The notes under the pieces were generated by a model. It made no database searches and was not told where the DNA came from. It saw nothing but the letters and a program-made list of their open reading frames with translations. Positions 25,657 through 33,390 of a stretch of 64,000 bases of DNA are shown piece by piece. The translations under genes were made by a program, and so were the position numbers. The number at the start of each line of letters is the position of its first letter. The stretch's first letter is position 1. Origin of the DNA: Paracoccus shanxieyensis (GTDB taxonomy: Bacteria > Pseudomonadota > Alphaproteobacteria > Rhodobacterales > Rhodobacteraceae); the NCBI RefSeq assembly GCF_009711265.1, contig NZ_WMII01000004.1:217017-281016 (forward strand), written 5' to 3'.

Positions 25657-26627
25657 TGCGGCGCGCAATTGTCCGAGGCACCGGCCATTACCTGCCCGAA
25701 CGCGTGGTGGAAAACAGCTGGTTCGAGGACAAGCTGGACACCACCGACGCCTGGATCCGGTCGCGCACCGGGATCGAGCGTCGCCATTTCGCCGCTGACG
25801 ATCAGGGCACCAGCGATCTGGGCATCGCCGCCGCCAAGGCCGCGCTGGCGAATGCCGGGCTGCAGGCCGATGATATCGACGCGGTGATCGTCGCGACCTC
25901 GACCCCCGACTATACCTTCCCCTCGGTCGCAACCATGGTTCAGGCCGGTCTGGGCATGACGCGCGGCTTTGCCTTCGATGTGCAGGCAGTCTGCGCGGGC
26001 TTCATCTTTGCGCTGTCGAATGCCGATGCGATGATCCGGTCGGGTCAGGCGGACCGGATGCTGGTGATCGGTGCCGAGACCTTTACCCGCATCATGGACT
26101 GGACCGACCGTGGCACCTGCGTGCTGTTCGGCGACGGCGCGGGCGCGCTGGTGCTGGAAGCCGCCGAAGGCGCGGGCACGGCAGAAGATCGCGGCATTCT
26201 TGCCACCGACCTGAACAGCGACGGCAAATATCGTGACCTGCTTTATGTCGATGGCGGCGTTGCCACCACCGGCACGGCGGGGCATCTGCGGATGCAGGGC
26301 AATCTGGTCTTTCGCCATGCCGTCGAAAAGCTGGCCGCGACCGCGCATCGCGCGCTGGAAAAAGCCGGCATCCCCGAAGATGGCGTCGACTGGCTGGTGC
26401 CGCATCAGGCCAATCTGCGCATCATCGAGGCGACTGCCAAGCGCATGAACCTGCCGCTGGAAAAGGTCGTGCTGACGGTTGCCGATCACGGCAATACCTC
26501 GGCCGCCTCGATCCCGCTGGCACTGTCGGTCGCCAATTCCGAAGGCCGTTTCCAGCCCGGCCAGATCGTCGTGGCCGAGGCCATCGGCGGCGGGCTGGCT
26601 TGGGGGTCGGTGGTGCTGCGCTGGTAA
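25656..26627 (+). CDS. fabH: 3-oxoacyl-[acyl-carrier-protein] synthase III
   Basis: Starts fatty-acid synthesis by condensing acetyl-CoA with malonyl-ACP. The 323-residue thiolase-fold enzyme has the catalytic Cys in FDVQAVCAGF, His in VPHQANLR and Asn in DHGNTSAAS. Coupled to plsX by a TGATG overlap. Its TAA stop directly abuts the stop of the convergent ybiI-like gene with no base between. Confidence 0.97.
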   Translation: MRRAIVRGTGHYLPERVVENSWFEDKLDTTDAWIRSRTGIERRHFAADDQGTSDLGIAAAKAALANAGLQADDIDAVIVATSTPDYTFPSVATMVQAGLGMTRGFAFDVQAVCAGFIFALSNADAMIRSGQADRMLVIGAETFTRIMDWTDRGTCVLFGDGAGALVLEAAEGAGTAEDRGILATDLNSDGKYRDLLYVDGGVATTGTAGHLRMQGNLVFRHAVEKLAATAHRALEKAGIPEDGVDWLVPHQANLRIIEATAKRMNLPLEKVVLTVADHGNTSAASIPLALSVANSEGRFQPGQIVVAEAIGGGLAWGSVVLRW

Positions 26628-26903
26628 TCAGCGCAGCTGCGAATCCTTCGAGGCGCGGCGGTTGATCCCGCCTGCCGGTTTGAAGGCGCGGTCCCGCCCC
26701 GACTGGCAATGGACGCAAAGCTGCACACCGGGAATTGCGGCGCGGCGCGCCTCGGGGATCGGCTCATCGCATTCGGCGCAGAATTCGGCGCTGGCGACAG
26801 CCCCACGCCCGGCATTGCGCGCCCGCATCCGCGCAATCGCCTCTTGTGTCGAGATGTCGATCTGTTCGTTCACCGCGTCATCGCGCGCCCAGCCGCCAGC
26901 CAT
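26628..26903 (-). CDS. DksA/TraR-type zinc-finger protein, YbiI-like
   Basis: A 91-residue protein close to E. coli YbiI: N terminus MAGGWARDDAVNEQI, four-Cys finger from CAEC to CVHC with IPEARRAAIPGV between, and the diagnostic C terminus NRRASKDSQLR. YbiI-like proteins are short DksA/TraR relatives, common in phages and plasmids; their target is not established. It is inserted, in reverse orientation, between fabH and ihfA, which are more often adjacent in alphaproteobacteria. GGGGATGAC precedes the ATG. Confidence 0.88.
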   Translation of the reverse strand: MAGGWARDDAVNEQIDISTQEAIARMRARNAGRGAVASAEFCAECDEPIPEARRAAIPGVQLCVHCQSGRDRAFKPAGGINRRASKDSQLR

Positions 26904-26976
26904 GTCATCCCCGCCCTGCAAAACAGAAAAGATAGGTCGCTTTTTGCGGCAGTCAAATACCCGGACGTCCCGCAGA

Positions 26977-27006
26977 TTGCAGATCTTCGCAACTTCGCTG
27001 TAAAAT
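26977..27006 (+). promoter_or_regulatory. Candidate promoter of ihfA
   Basis: TTGCAG (26977-26982), 18 bases, TAAAAT (27001-27006), about 87 bases before the start. A perfect TTGACA also occurs near 27041, but without a clear -10 at the right distance. Confidence 0.45.
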
Positions 27007-27093
27007 CCGTCTGTTGCGGAACCTGAAACGGGCGCAGGTTGTTGACACAATGCGACAAAAAAATCATCCTTGAGCCAATAGAGAGGTTTCCAG

Positions 27094-27402
27094 ATGAGCG
27101 ACTCCACCCTGACCCGTATGGATCTGGCAGAGGCCGTGTTCCGCGAGGTTGGCTTGTCGCGGCATGAATCCGCGCAACTGGTCGAAAGCGTGCTTGGCCA
27201 TATTTCGGACGCGCTGGTGCGTGGCGAACAGGTCAAAATTTCGTCCTTCGGCACGTTTTCGGTGCGCGACAAGAACGAACGCATCGGTCGCAATCCCAAG
27301 ACGGGTGAGGAAGTGCCGATCACGCCCCGCCGCGTGCTGTCCTTCCGCCCCTCGCATCTGATGAAGGATCGCGTGGCCGCCGGAAACGACGCCGATAGCT
27401 GA
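27094..27402 (+). CDS. ihfA: Integration host factor alpha subunit
   Basis: DNA-bending protein of 102 residues, partner of IhfB. Family features: [15 protein letters not shown] at the N terminus, [14 protein letters not shown] and [18 protein letters not shown] with the intercalating Pro. The stop overlaps the start of the MerR-type gene (TGATG). Confidence 0.96.
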   Translation: MSDSTLTRMDLAEAVFREVGLSRHESAQLVESVLGHISDALVRGEQVKISSFGTFSVRDKNERIGRNPKTGEEVPITPRRVLSFRPSHLMKDRVAAGNDADS

Positions 27403-28016
27403 TGGACAAGTCGCCCGACGCCTTCCGCTCCATCGGTGAAGTGTCGCGCCTGGTGGGCGTCGCGCCGCATGTTCTGCGTTACTGGGAAACGCAGTTCACC
27501 CAGTTGTCTCCGGTCAAGCGCAGCGACGGCCGCCGCTATTACCGCCCCGAGGATGTCCGGCTGATCGCCGGGCTGTGTCAGGTCATGCGCGAAGAGGGCA
27601 TGAGCATTCGCGGCGCCAAGCGGCTGATTGCCGCGGATCGCGGCGCGGGGCTGCGCCAGATCGGCGCGCAGCGACTGGGCGAAACCGCATCCGCGGATGA
27701 CACTCAACGCCGGGCTCCGGCAGCCGTGCGGCTGGCCCTGCCCGAACCAACAGGATCCGAAACGGCCCAAGACACGGCGCTGGCCGCTGTGCCGCCCCCC
27801 GCCCGCGACCGGGTTGACGTGACCCGCGCCACGGCCCGCCGCCGCAAGCCTGCGGCGGATGAGCCTTTGCCGCTGTTCCCCGAAATCGCCCCGCAAACGG
27901 CGCCTTGGATCCTGCGCCTGACCCGCCTTGCCGCGATGTTGCGCGCGCATGAGGCCTCGGGCCAGCCGCTGCCCCCCGAATCCGCCGCCCTTCGCGGTGG
28001 TTTGTACCGACGCTAG
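27402..28016 (+). CDS. MerR-family transcriptional regulator
   Basis: A 204-residue regulator. Residues 9-75 form the MerR winged helix (RSIGEVSRLVGVAPHVLRYWE, then GRRYYRPEDVRLIAGL). The C-terminal half is Ala/Pro/Arg-rich with a hydrophobic end and lacks the Cys ligands of metal sensors, so the inducer is unknown. ihfA followed by a MerR regulator is a common alphaproteobacterial arrangement. Confidence 0.9.
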   Translation: MDKSPDAFRSIGEVSRLVGVAPHVLRYWETQFTQLSPVKRSDGRRYYRPEDVRLIAGLCQVMREEGMSIRGAKRLIAADRGAGLRQIGAQRLGETASADDTQRRAPAAVRLALPEPTGSETAQDTALAAVPPPARDRVDVTRATARRRKPAADEPLPLFPEIAPQTAPWILRLTRLAAMLRAHEASGQPLPPESAALRGGLYRR

Positions 28017-28101
28017 AGCCATGATCCGGCGCGATTTCGCGGCCATGGCTGTCGCGCGTCATAAGATCGACATTATCCCCCGATTTTCCGCCCGCGCCCC
28101 C

Positions 28102-28130
28102 TTGTGCTTCGCGCGCGCTTCGCTCTATAT
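28102..28130 (+). promoter_or_regulatory. Candidate promoter of tRNA-Pro
   Basis: TTGTGC (28102-28107), 17 bases, CTATAT (28125-28130), ten bases before the tRNA. Confidence 0.6.
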
Positions 28131-28139
28131 GCGCCTCGT

Positions 28140-28217
28140 CGGGCCGTGGCGCAGCCTGGTTAGCGCGTCCGTCTGGGGGGCGGAAGGCCGAGAGTTCGAA
28201 TCTCTCCGGCCCGACCA
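28140..28217 (+). tRNA. tRNA-Pro (GGG)
   Basis: A 78-base cloverleaf with encoded CCA. Acceptor arms CGGGCCG and CGGCCCG pair fully, discriminator A. The anticodon stem TCCGT/GCGGA encloses CTGGGGG, giving anticodon GGG. The T arm has the standard GTTCGAATC. Confidence 0.95.
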
Positions 28218-28223
28218 TTCCGA

Positions 28224-28255
28224 AAACGCCTGTTCCTTTTCAGGGACAGGCGTTT
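28224..28255 (+). terminator. Terminator-like hairpin after tRNA-Pro
   Basis: AAACGCCTGTTCC, loop TTTTCA, GGGACAGGCGTTT: 13 bp with one G-U wobble, then CCCCTTTCTG. It ends 20 bases before dcd. Confidence 0.7.
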
Positions 28256-28275
28256 CCCCTTTCTGAAAGATCCCC

Positions 28276-29340
28276 ATGAACGGTGTCCTGCCCGACAACG
28301 CCCTGCGGCAACTGATCGAAACCGGGGCCATCCGCGCCGAACAACCGATCCTGCCCGGCCAGATCCAGCCCGCCAGCCTTGACTTGCGCCTAGGCACGAC
28401 CGCCTGGCGGCTGCGTGCCTCGTTCCTGTGCGGGCGGGGGCGCAAGGTCAGCGAGCGGCTGGCCGATTTCGAGATGCACCGCATGGATCTGTCGAACGGC
28501 GCGGTGCTGGAAAAGGGCTGCGTCTATCTGGTGCCCCTGATGGAGCGGCTGACCCTGCCCGCCGGTCTGGATGCCGTGGCCAATGCCAAAAGCTCGACCG
28601 GGCGACTGGATCTGCTGACCCGGCTTGTCACGGATGAGGGGACCGAATTCGATCGCCTGCCCGATGGCTATGACGGCCCGATCTATGCCGAGATCTGCCC
28701 ACGCAGTTTTTCGGTTCTGGTGCGCCCCGGCATGCGGCTGAACCAGCTGCGGCTGCGTCAGGGTCAGGCGGTGCTGTCCGATGACGATCTGCGCGACCTG
28801 CATGCCGCCCAGCCGCTGGTGACGGGCGCGGCGCTGATCGACGACGGCTTGGGCTTTTCCGTCGATCTGCGACCCAAAAGCGGCGATCTGGTCGGCTATC
28901 GCGCCCGCCCCCATAGCGGGGTGATCGATCTGGACCGCATCGGCGCCTACCGGGCGGCGGATTTCTGGGATGAGCTGCGCACCAGCGATGGCCAGCTGAT
29001 TCTGGATCCCGGCGCGTTCTATATTCTGGTCAGCCGCGAATCGGTGGCGATCCCGCCCGATTACGCCGCCGAGATGGCGCCCTATCTGGCGATGGTCGGC
29101 GAATTCCGTGTGCATTATGCGGGATTTTTCGATCCCGGTTTCGGGCATGGACAGGGCCACGGCGCGCGCGGCGTGCTGGAGGTGCGCTGCCACGAAGCCC
29201 CCTTCGCGCTGGAACACGGGCAGGTGGTCGGGCGGCTGATCTATGAGCGGATGGCCCAGCGGCCCGCGCAGCTTTACGGCACGGGCATCGCCTCGAATTA
29301 TCAGGGTCAGGGCCTGAAACTGGCCAAGCAGTTCGTCTAG
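28276..29340 (+). CDS. dcd: dCTP deaminase, two-domain form
   Basis: Deaminates dCTP to dUTP for thymidylate synthesis. The 354-residue product is about twice the length of E. coli Dcd because it contains two trimeric-dUTPase-like folds: the N-terminal half has ILPGQIQPASLDLRLG and VANAKSSTGRLD; the C-terminal half has FYILVSRESVAIPP and FFDPGFG. This double form is usual in alphaproteobacteria. It ends overlapping the stop of the leftward small-protein gene. Confidence 0.92.
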   Translation: MNGVLPDNALRQLIETGAIRAEQPILPGQIQPASLDLRLGTTAWRLRASFLCGRGRKVSERLADFEMHRMDLSNGAVLEKGCVYLVPLMERLTLPAGLDAVANAKSSTGRLDLLTRLVTDEGTEFDRLPDGYDGPIYAEICPRSFSVLVRPGMRLNQLRLRQGQAVLSDDDLRDLHAAQPLVTGAALIDDGLGFSVDLRPKSGDLVGYRARPHSGVIDLDRIGAYRAADFWDELRTSDGQLILDPGAFYILVSRESVAIPPDYAAEMAPYLAMVGEFRVHYAGFFDPGFGHGQGHGARGVLEVRCHEAPFALEHGQVVGRLIYERMAQRPAQLYGTGIASNYQGQGLKLAKQFV

Positions 29341-29537
29341 CGCAGACGCTTGGTGATGCGCGCGGCCTGACGGGCGCGCTTCACTGCCTGCCGCGTGGCC
29401 TTTTCGCGGCTTCTCTGCTGCGCGGTCTGTTTGCCGCCGGTCTGGTTCATCGTCCGGATGGACTTGCTGATCCCCTTGTTCATCAGCCGGTTGCCGAACA
29501 TGCGGATGAACATATTGATGACTTGGCCGATGCCCAT
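29337..29537 (-). CDS. Small basic protein, unknown function
   Basis: A 66-residue protein: an N-terminal hydrophobic/amphipathic stretch (GIGQVINMFIRMFGNRLM) then a strongly basic half rich in Arg, Lys and Gln (isoelectric point clearly high). AGGACAG lies before ATG 29537, nine bases after the scpB stop, so it is the last gene of the argS-to-scpB run. The basic tail could bind nucleic acid or membrane; I recognise no domain. Confidence 0.65.
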   Translation of the reverse strand: MGIGQVINMFIRMFGNRLMNKGISKSIRTMNQTGGKQTAQQRSREKATRQAVKRARQAARITKRLR

Positions 29538-29546
29538 GATCTGTCC

Positions 29547-30206
29547 TTAATCGTCCTCAAAAAGGTCTTCTGCGGGGGCGGTGATGCCCTCGTCCTCATC
29601 GGTCTGGGCCGAGGGGAACAGTCCCGGAATATCTGCTCCGGGCGGGCGGGATTCAAGCAGTCCCGCCGCACGAAGTTCGGCCAGTCCGGGCAGATCGCGC
29701 GCACTTTCCAGCGAGAAATGGTCCAGAAAGGTTTCCGTCACCACGAAGGTCACCGGACGGCCCGGCGTCTGCCGTCTGCGGCCCACCCGCACCCATTCCA
29801 GTTCGATCAACTGATCCAGCGTGCCGCGATTGACGGCGACGCCGCGGATCTCCTCGATCTCGGCGCGGGTGACGGGCTGGTGATAGGCGATGATTGCCAG
29901 CGTCTCGGTCGCGGCGCGCGACAGGCGGCGGCTTTCGACGGTCTGTTCCTGCATCAGAAAGGACAGATCCGCCGCCGTGCGGAACGCCCAGGCATCGCCC
30001 ACGCGCGCAAGCTGCACCCCCCGCCCGTCATAGCGTCGGCGCAGCGCCTGCAACGCCTCGGGCGCGTCGCAGCCCACGGGCAGCCGCGCCGAGATCTCGC
30101 GCAGGCTCATCGGTTCGGCGGCGGCGAACAGCACGGCTTCGACCATGCGCTCCTGCTCGGCCATGGCGGGCGGCGGGAAGCGCTGCGGATCGGTCGGTTC
30201 GGTCAT
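29547..30206 (-). CDS. scpB: Segregation and condensation protein B
   Basis: Winged-helix kleisin-associated subunit (219 residues) of the bacterial SMC condensin. Visible features: EAVLFAAAEPMSLREI at the N terminus, TAADLSFLMQE, LAIIAYHQPVTRAEIEEIRG and GRPVTFVVTETFLDHF. Overlaps the scpA stop as ATGA. The C terminus has an acidic extension (QTDEDEGI ... LFEDD). Confidence 0.94.
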   Translation of the reverse strand: MTEPTDPQRFPPPAMAEQERMVEAVLFAAAEPMSLREISARLPVGCDAPEALQALRRRYDGRGVQLARVGDAWAFRTAADLSFLMQEQTVESRRLSRAATETLAIIAYHQPVTRAEIEEIRGVAVNRGTLDQLIELEWVRVGRRRQTPGRPVTFVVTETFLDHFSLESARDLPGLAELRAAGLLESRPPGADIPGLFPSAQTDEDEGITAPAEDLFEDD

Positions 30207-31078
30207 TCGGGACGCCTGCTGCGGATGGTAATGGGGGCGAAGGTGTCGGATTGGCGCAATTCCAGCTTGCCCTGCCGCGCCAGTTCCAGCGTCGCGGCAA
30301 AGGTCGCCGCCGTGGCCGAACGGCGGCGCCGGGGATCAGCGGCCCAGCCATCGGGCAGGAAATCGGCAAGCTGCGTCCAGTCCCCGGCATAGCCGATCAG
30401 GCCGCGCACGCGCTCCAACGCCTGCTCCATGGTAAAGACATCGGTGCGGTCAAAGGCAAAGGGGCGGAATTCGTCGCGGGTGCGCAGCCGGGCATAGGCG
30501 CGCATCAGGTCGATCAGCCCGGCCTGCCACGCCACCTGCCGCGACCGCACCACGGTTTCGGGCGCGCCACGCGCAAAGCGCTGATGCCCCAGCCGGTCGC
30601 GCCCCATCAGCTGCGCCGAGACCTCGCGCATGGCCTGCAGACGTTCCAGCTGAAAGGCCAGATGCGCGGCCATGTCTTCGGCGCTGGGGCCTTCGGCTTC
30701 GGGATCTGGCGGCAACAGCAGCCGCGATTTCAGAAAGGCCAGCCATGCCGCCATGACCAGATAATCCGCCGCCAGTTCGATGCGCAGCGCCCGCGCCTGA
30801 TCGACAAAGGCCAGATACTGATCGGCCAGCGTCAGGATCGAGACCTGCATCAGATCCACCTTCTGCGTCCGCGACAGGCTGAGCAGCAGATCCAGCGGCC
30901 CCTCGAAGCCGGACACATCGACGACCAGCACCTCATCCGCCTGCCGGTCGGCCACGCTTTGCGGCGCAAGGCCCGGCAGTTCGGGCGCATCGTCGGGAAC
31001 GGGGGTCAGATAGGGAACCTTGGTCATCATCGGGCCATGCGCAGGGATCGGCACAGAATCGGGCATGGCATGGGGCAA
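30203..31078 (-). CDS. scpA: Segregation and condensation protein A (kleisin)
   Basis: Kleisin of the SMC-ScpAB complex, about 291 residues. The N-terminal head-binding region contains FEGPLDLLLSLSRTQKVDL, followed by LADQYLAFV and DYLVMAAWLAFLKSRLLLP. The C terminus is a winged helix. Several in-frame ATGs (31078, 31066, 31030, 31027) lack a clear ribosome binding site, so the first 18 residues are uncertain. Confidence 0.93.
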   Translation of the reverse strand: MPHAMPDSVPIPAHGPMMTKVPYLTPVPDDAPELPGLAPQSVADRQADEVLVVDVSGFEGPLDLLLSLSRTQKVDLMQVSILTLADQYLAFVDQARALRIELAADYLVMAAWLAFLKSRLLLPPDPEAEGPSAEDMAAHLAFQLERLQAMREVSAQLMGRDRLGHQRFARGAPETVVRSRQVAWQAGLIDLMRAYARLRTRDEFRPFAFDRTDVFTMEQALERVRGLIGYAGDWTQLADFLPDGWAADPRRRRSATAATFAATLELARQGKLELRQSDTFAPITIRSRRPE

Positions 31079-31090
31079 GTCAATCGCTCA

Positions 31091-31133
31091 GGCCAAACAC
31101 GCGGGCCAAACACTCGGGCCAAACACTCAGGCC
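31091..31133. repeat. 13-base tandem repeat between nagZ and scpA
   Basis: GGCCAAACACTCG-like units start at 31091, 31104, 31117 and 31130 (last one partial), period exactly 13. It fills the 48-base gap and runs over the nagZ stop codon. Period 13 is not a multiple of three, so it is not a coding repeat. Confidence 0.8.
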
Positions 31134-32110
31134 AGCGCGCCAAGTTCGCGCAGCTCATCGCGAAGTGCGGCCAGTTGCATCGGCGCGGGGGCAGAGCGCA
31201 TGGCCAGCGCCCGCTCGGCACGGCGCGCGGCCTGCGGGGTCATGGCACCGGCTGCGGTGACGATCGCCTCCATCTGGGCCGGGGTTTCGTTGCAGGACAA
31301 GACCAGATCGCAACCCGCCGCGATGATCGAGGCCGCGCGCTGGGACATGCTGCCCGACAGCGCCTGCATGCCGATATCGTCGGACATCAGCAGCCCGTCA
31401 AAGCCGATGGTGTCGCGGATCAGCGCGATCACCGGGGCCGAAGCCGTGGCGGGCGCATCGTCGATCGCGGTAAAGCGGATATGCGCGGTCATCGCCATCG
31501 GCAGATCCGCCAGCGCGACGAAGGGCGCGAAATCGCTGGCCAGCAGGTCCTGCAGCGGCGCGTCGACCACGGGCAGATCCTTGTGGCTGTCGACGCGCGC
31601 CCGGCCATGGCCCGGCATATGCTTGATGATCGGCAGCACGCCCGAGGCCAGCAGCGCATCCGCCGCCACCCGGCCCAGCCGCGCCACGCTGCCCGCATCC
31701 GTGCCAAGGCAGCGGTTGCGCAGAAACGGGTGCGTGTCGTCGCGGGCGATGTCCAGAACCGGCGCACAATCGGCGTCGATGCCCATCTGGCGTAATTCCT
31801 GCCCCAGCAGAAGGTGATGCAGCCAGACGGCGCGCTCGCCCCGCGCGGCCACGTCCAGCGGTGCGGCCCAGTCGGTCCAGTGCGGCGCGCGCATGCGCTG
31901 CACGCGCCCGCCTTCCTGATCGATCAGGATCGGCGCGTCGCGGCCAAGCGTCTCGCGCAGATCGCCGGTCAGCCGCTGCAGGCGGTCGGGCGTGTCGATA
32001 TTGCGGCCGAACAGGATGAAGCCCCAGGGATCGGCCGCGCGGAAGAAATCCCGCTCGGCCGGGGTCAGGTCAGGCCCGGCGATGCCGCCAAGGATCGTCG
32101 CTCCGGCCAC
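31127..32110 (-). CDS. nagZ: Beta-N-acetylhexosaminidase (peptidoglycan recycling)
   Basis: Family GH3 enzyme of 327 residues that removes GlcNAc from anhydro-muropeptides in the cytoplasm. IDQEGGRVQRM, the KHMPGHGRARVDSHKDLPV block with the catalytic His/Asp dyad, and the nucleophile region LLMSDDIGMQAL are present. It starts with GTG 32110 immediately after the stop of the SPOR-protein gene. NagZ products can induce AmpC in enterobacteria, and this window also holds an AmpC-like gene, though without AmpR. Confidence 0.94.
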   Translation of the reverse strand: MAGATILGGIAGPDLTPAERDFFRAADPWGFILFGRNIDTPDRLQRLTGDLRETLGRDAPILIDQEGGRVQRMRAPHWTDWAAPLDVAARGERAVWLHHLLLGQELRQMGIDADCAPVLDIARDDTHPFLRNRCLGTDAGSVARLGRVAADALLASGVLPIIKHMPGHGRARVDSHKDLPVVDAPLQDLLASDFAPFVALADLPMAMTAHIRFTAIDDAPATASAPVIALIRDTIGFDGLLMSDDIGMQALSGSMSQRAASIIAAGCDLVLSCNETPAQMEAIVTAAGAMTPQAARRAERALAMRSAPAPMQLAALRDELRELGALA

Positions 32111-33316
32111 TTACTTCGCCGTGGCCGGGATGCAATCCACGCCGCCCGCGATCAGCGCCGCGCAGAAGCGCCGCGCTTCGTCCTTCGAGGCAAAGCCGCC
32201 CGCGCGCAGCCGCCAGAAGGTGCGGCCATTGGTGGCATGTTCCTGCACGACCATGTTCTTGCCCGCGAAGACCGCGCCGAACTTGGCCGCGACGCGGTTC
32301 CATTCGCCGCGCGCCAGCTTGTCGCTGTCAAACGCGCCGATCTGCGCCATGGCCGAGCCCGAGGCAGGCTTGGCCGCAGGTTCTGGCGCTGCGGCGGGTG
32401 CGTCGGCGACGACCGGCGGACGTTCGGCTGGGGCCGCTGGGGCGGCAGAAGGGGCAGCGGCGGCAGCGGGCGCCGCAGCCGAAGCACGCGCGACACGCTG
32501 CGGACGGGCCGCAGGGCGCACGGATTGCGCCACGGCGGGGTTCGCGACCGGATTCGCGACCGGGGCCTGCGCCTCGGCAAGGGCCTGATTGATCGCGGTA
32601 TCCTGCGTCTGCTGGCCCGACAGATCGGTCAGCGCCTCGTTCACCGGGGCTTCGGGGGCGGCGGGCACATCGCTGATGATCGCGGCCTCGACCGAATCCG
32701 GCTCGATGGTGGATTGCGCGGCGGCAGCGGCAGCCGCAGCGGCGGCTTGTTGATCGGTCGTGGCGATGACCGGCGCGATGTCATCCTCGGGCGGCAATTC
32801 GACGGCGCGCGACGGCTGCTGCGCCGTGGCCCCCAGAACGCCCATGGCGACATCCTGCGGCTCCAGCCCGGCGGCGGCGGGGGCAATCGCCACCTGATCC
32901 ACCTGCCCCGGCTGGCTGCCGGCAGCGACCGAATTCACGGCAAGGCCGGTGCGGTCCGACAGCTCTCCGCCGGGATTTTCCGGCGCGGTGCGGGCCTCGC
33001 CCTGCACGGCGCGGATCACCGGCACACCGGACACATCGCGCACCACCAGCTTGAAGCCCCAGACCGCCAAAATCACGATCAGCCCGACCGAGACCAGCGC
33101 CCCCAGATAATGCGTCAGCCGCGACAACCGCCCCAGCAGCGATACCGGCGCGGGCGGCCCTTCGGCATAAGCCTGATAATGGCTTTCGTCCCAATCGGGA
33201 TCGTGCATCTGGTCGTGATACGCGCCATCCGGGTCATGGGCATGAGGGAAGTCATGCTCGTGGCGTTGGGGCCGCGCGCCTTGGAACCCGCCCGAGCGGA
33301 AATCTACTACTGCCAT
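32111..33316 (-). CDS. SPOR-domain membrane protein
   Basis: A 401-residue bitopic protein. The cytoplasmic N terminus is His/Asp-rich (DFPHAHDPDGAYHDQMHDP), one membrane helix spans about residues 70-92, and a long Ala/Pro/Gln-rich periplasmic stalk with a poly-Ala run follows. The last 75 residues are a SPOR domain (AMAQIGAFDS ... FWRLRAGGFASKDEARRFC) that binds septal peptidoglycan. Position between argS and nagZ fits cell-wall functions and is common in Rhodobacteraceae. Confidence 0.88.
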   Translation of the reverse strand: MAVVDFRSGGFQGARPQRHEHDFPHAHDPDGAYHDQMHDPDWDESHYQAYAEGPPAPVSLLGRLSRLTHYLGALVSVGLIVILAVWGFKLVVRDVSGVPVIRAVQGEARTAPENPGGELSDRTGLAVNSVAAGSQPGQVDQVAIAPAAAGLEPQDVAMGVLGATAQQPSRAVELPPEDDIAPVIATTDQQAAAAAAAAAAQSTIEPDSVEAAIISDVPAAPEAPVNEALTDLSGQQTQDTAINQALAEAQAPVANPVANPAVAQSVRPAARPQRVARASAAAPAAAAAPSAAPAAPAERPPVVADAPAAAPEPAAKPASGSAMAQIGAFDSDKLARGEWNRVAAKFGAVFAGKNMVVQEHATNGRTFWRLRAGGFASKDEARRFCAALIAGGVDCIPATAK

Positions 33317-33390
33317 CTCTGCCTGCCTGCCGGTTTGCCCGGATTTGCTGTCTGCTCGTTACTCTGCTCGACACCGGCAGGGCGCTGTTT

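Noticed and set aside
27041..27070. Perfect TTGACA before ihfA as the main promoter
   Set aside because: No acceptable -10 hexamer lies 16-18 bases downstream; the TTGCAG/TAAAAT pair further upstream fits better.
32521..32600. Short repeats inside the SPOR-protein gene that look like a microsatellite
   Set aside because: They encode the Ala/Pro/Val stalk and follow codon periodicity, so they are protein low complexity.
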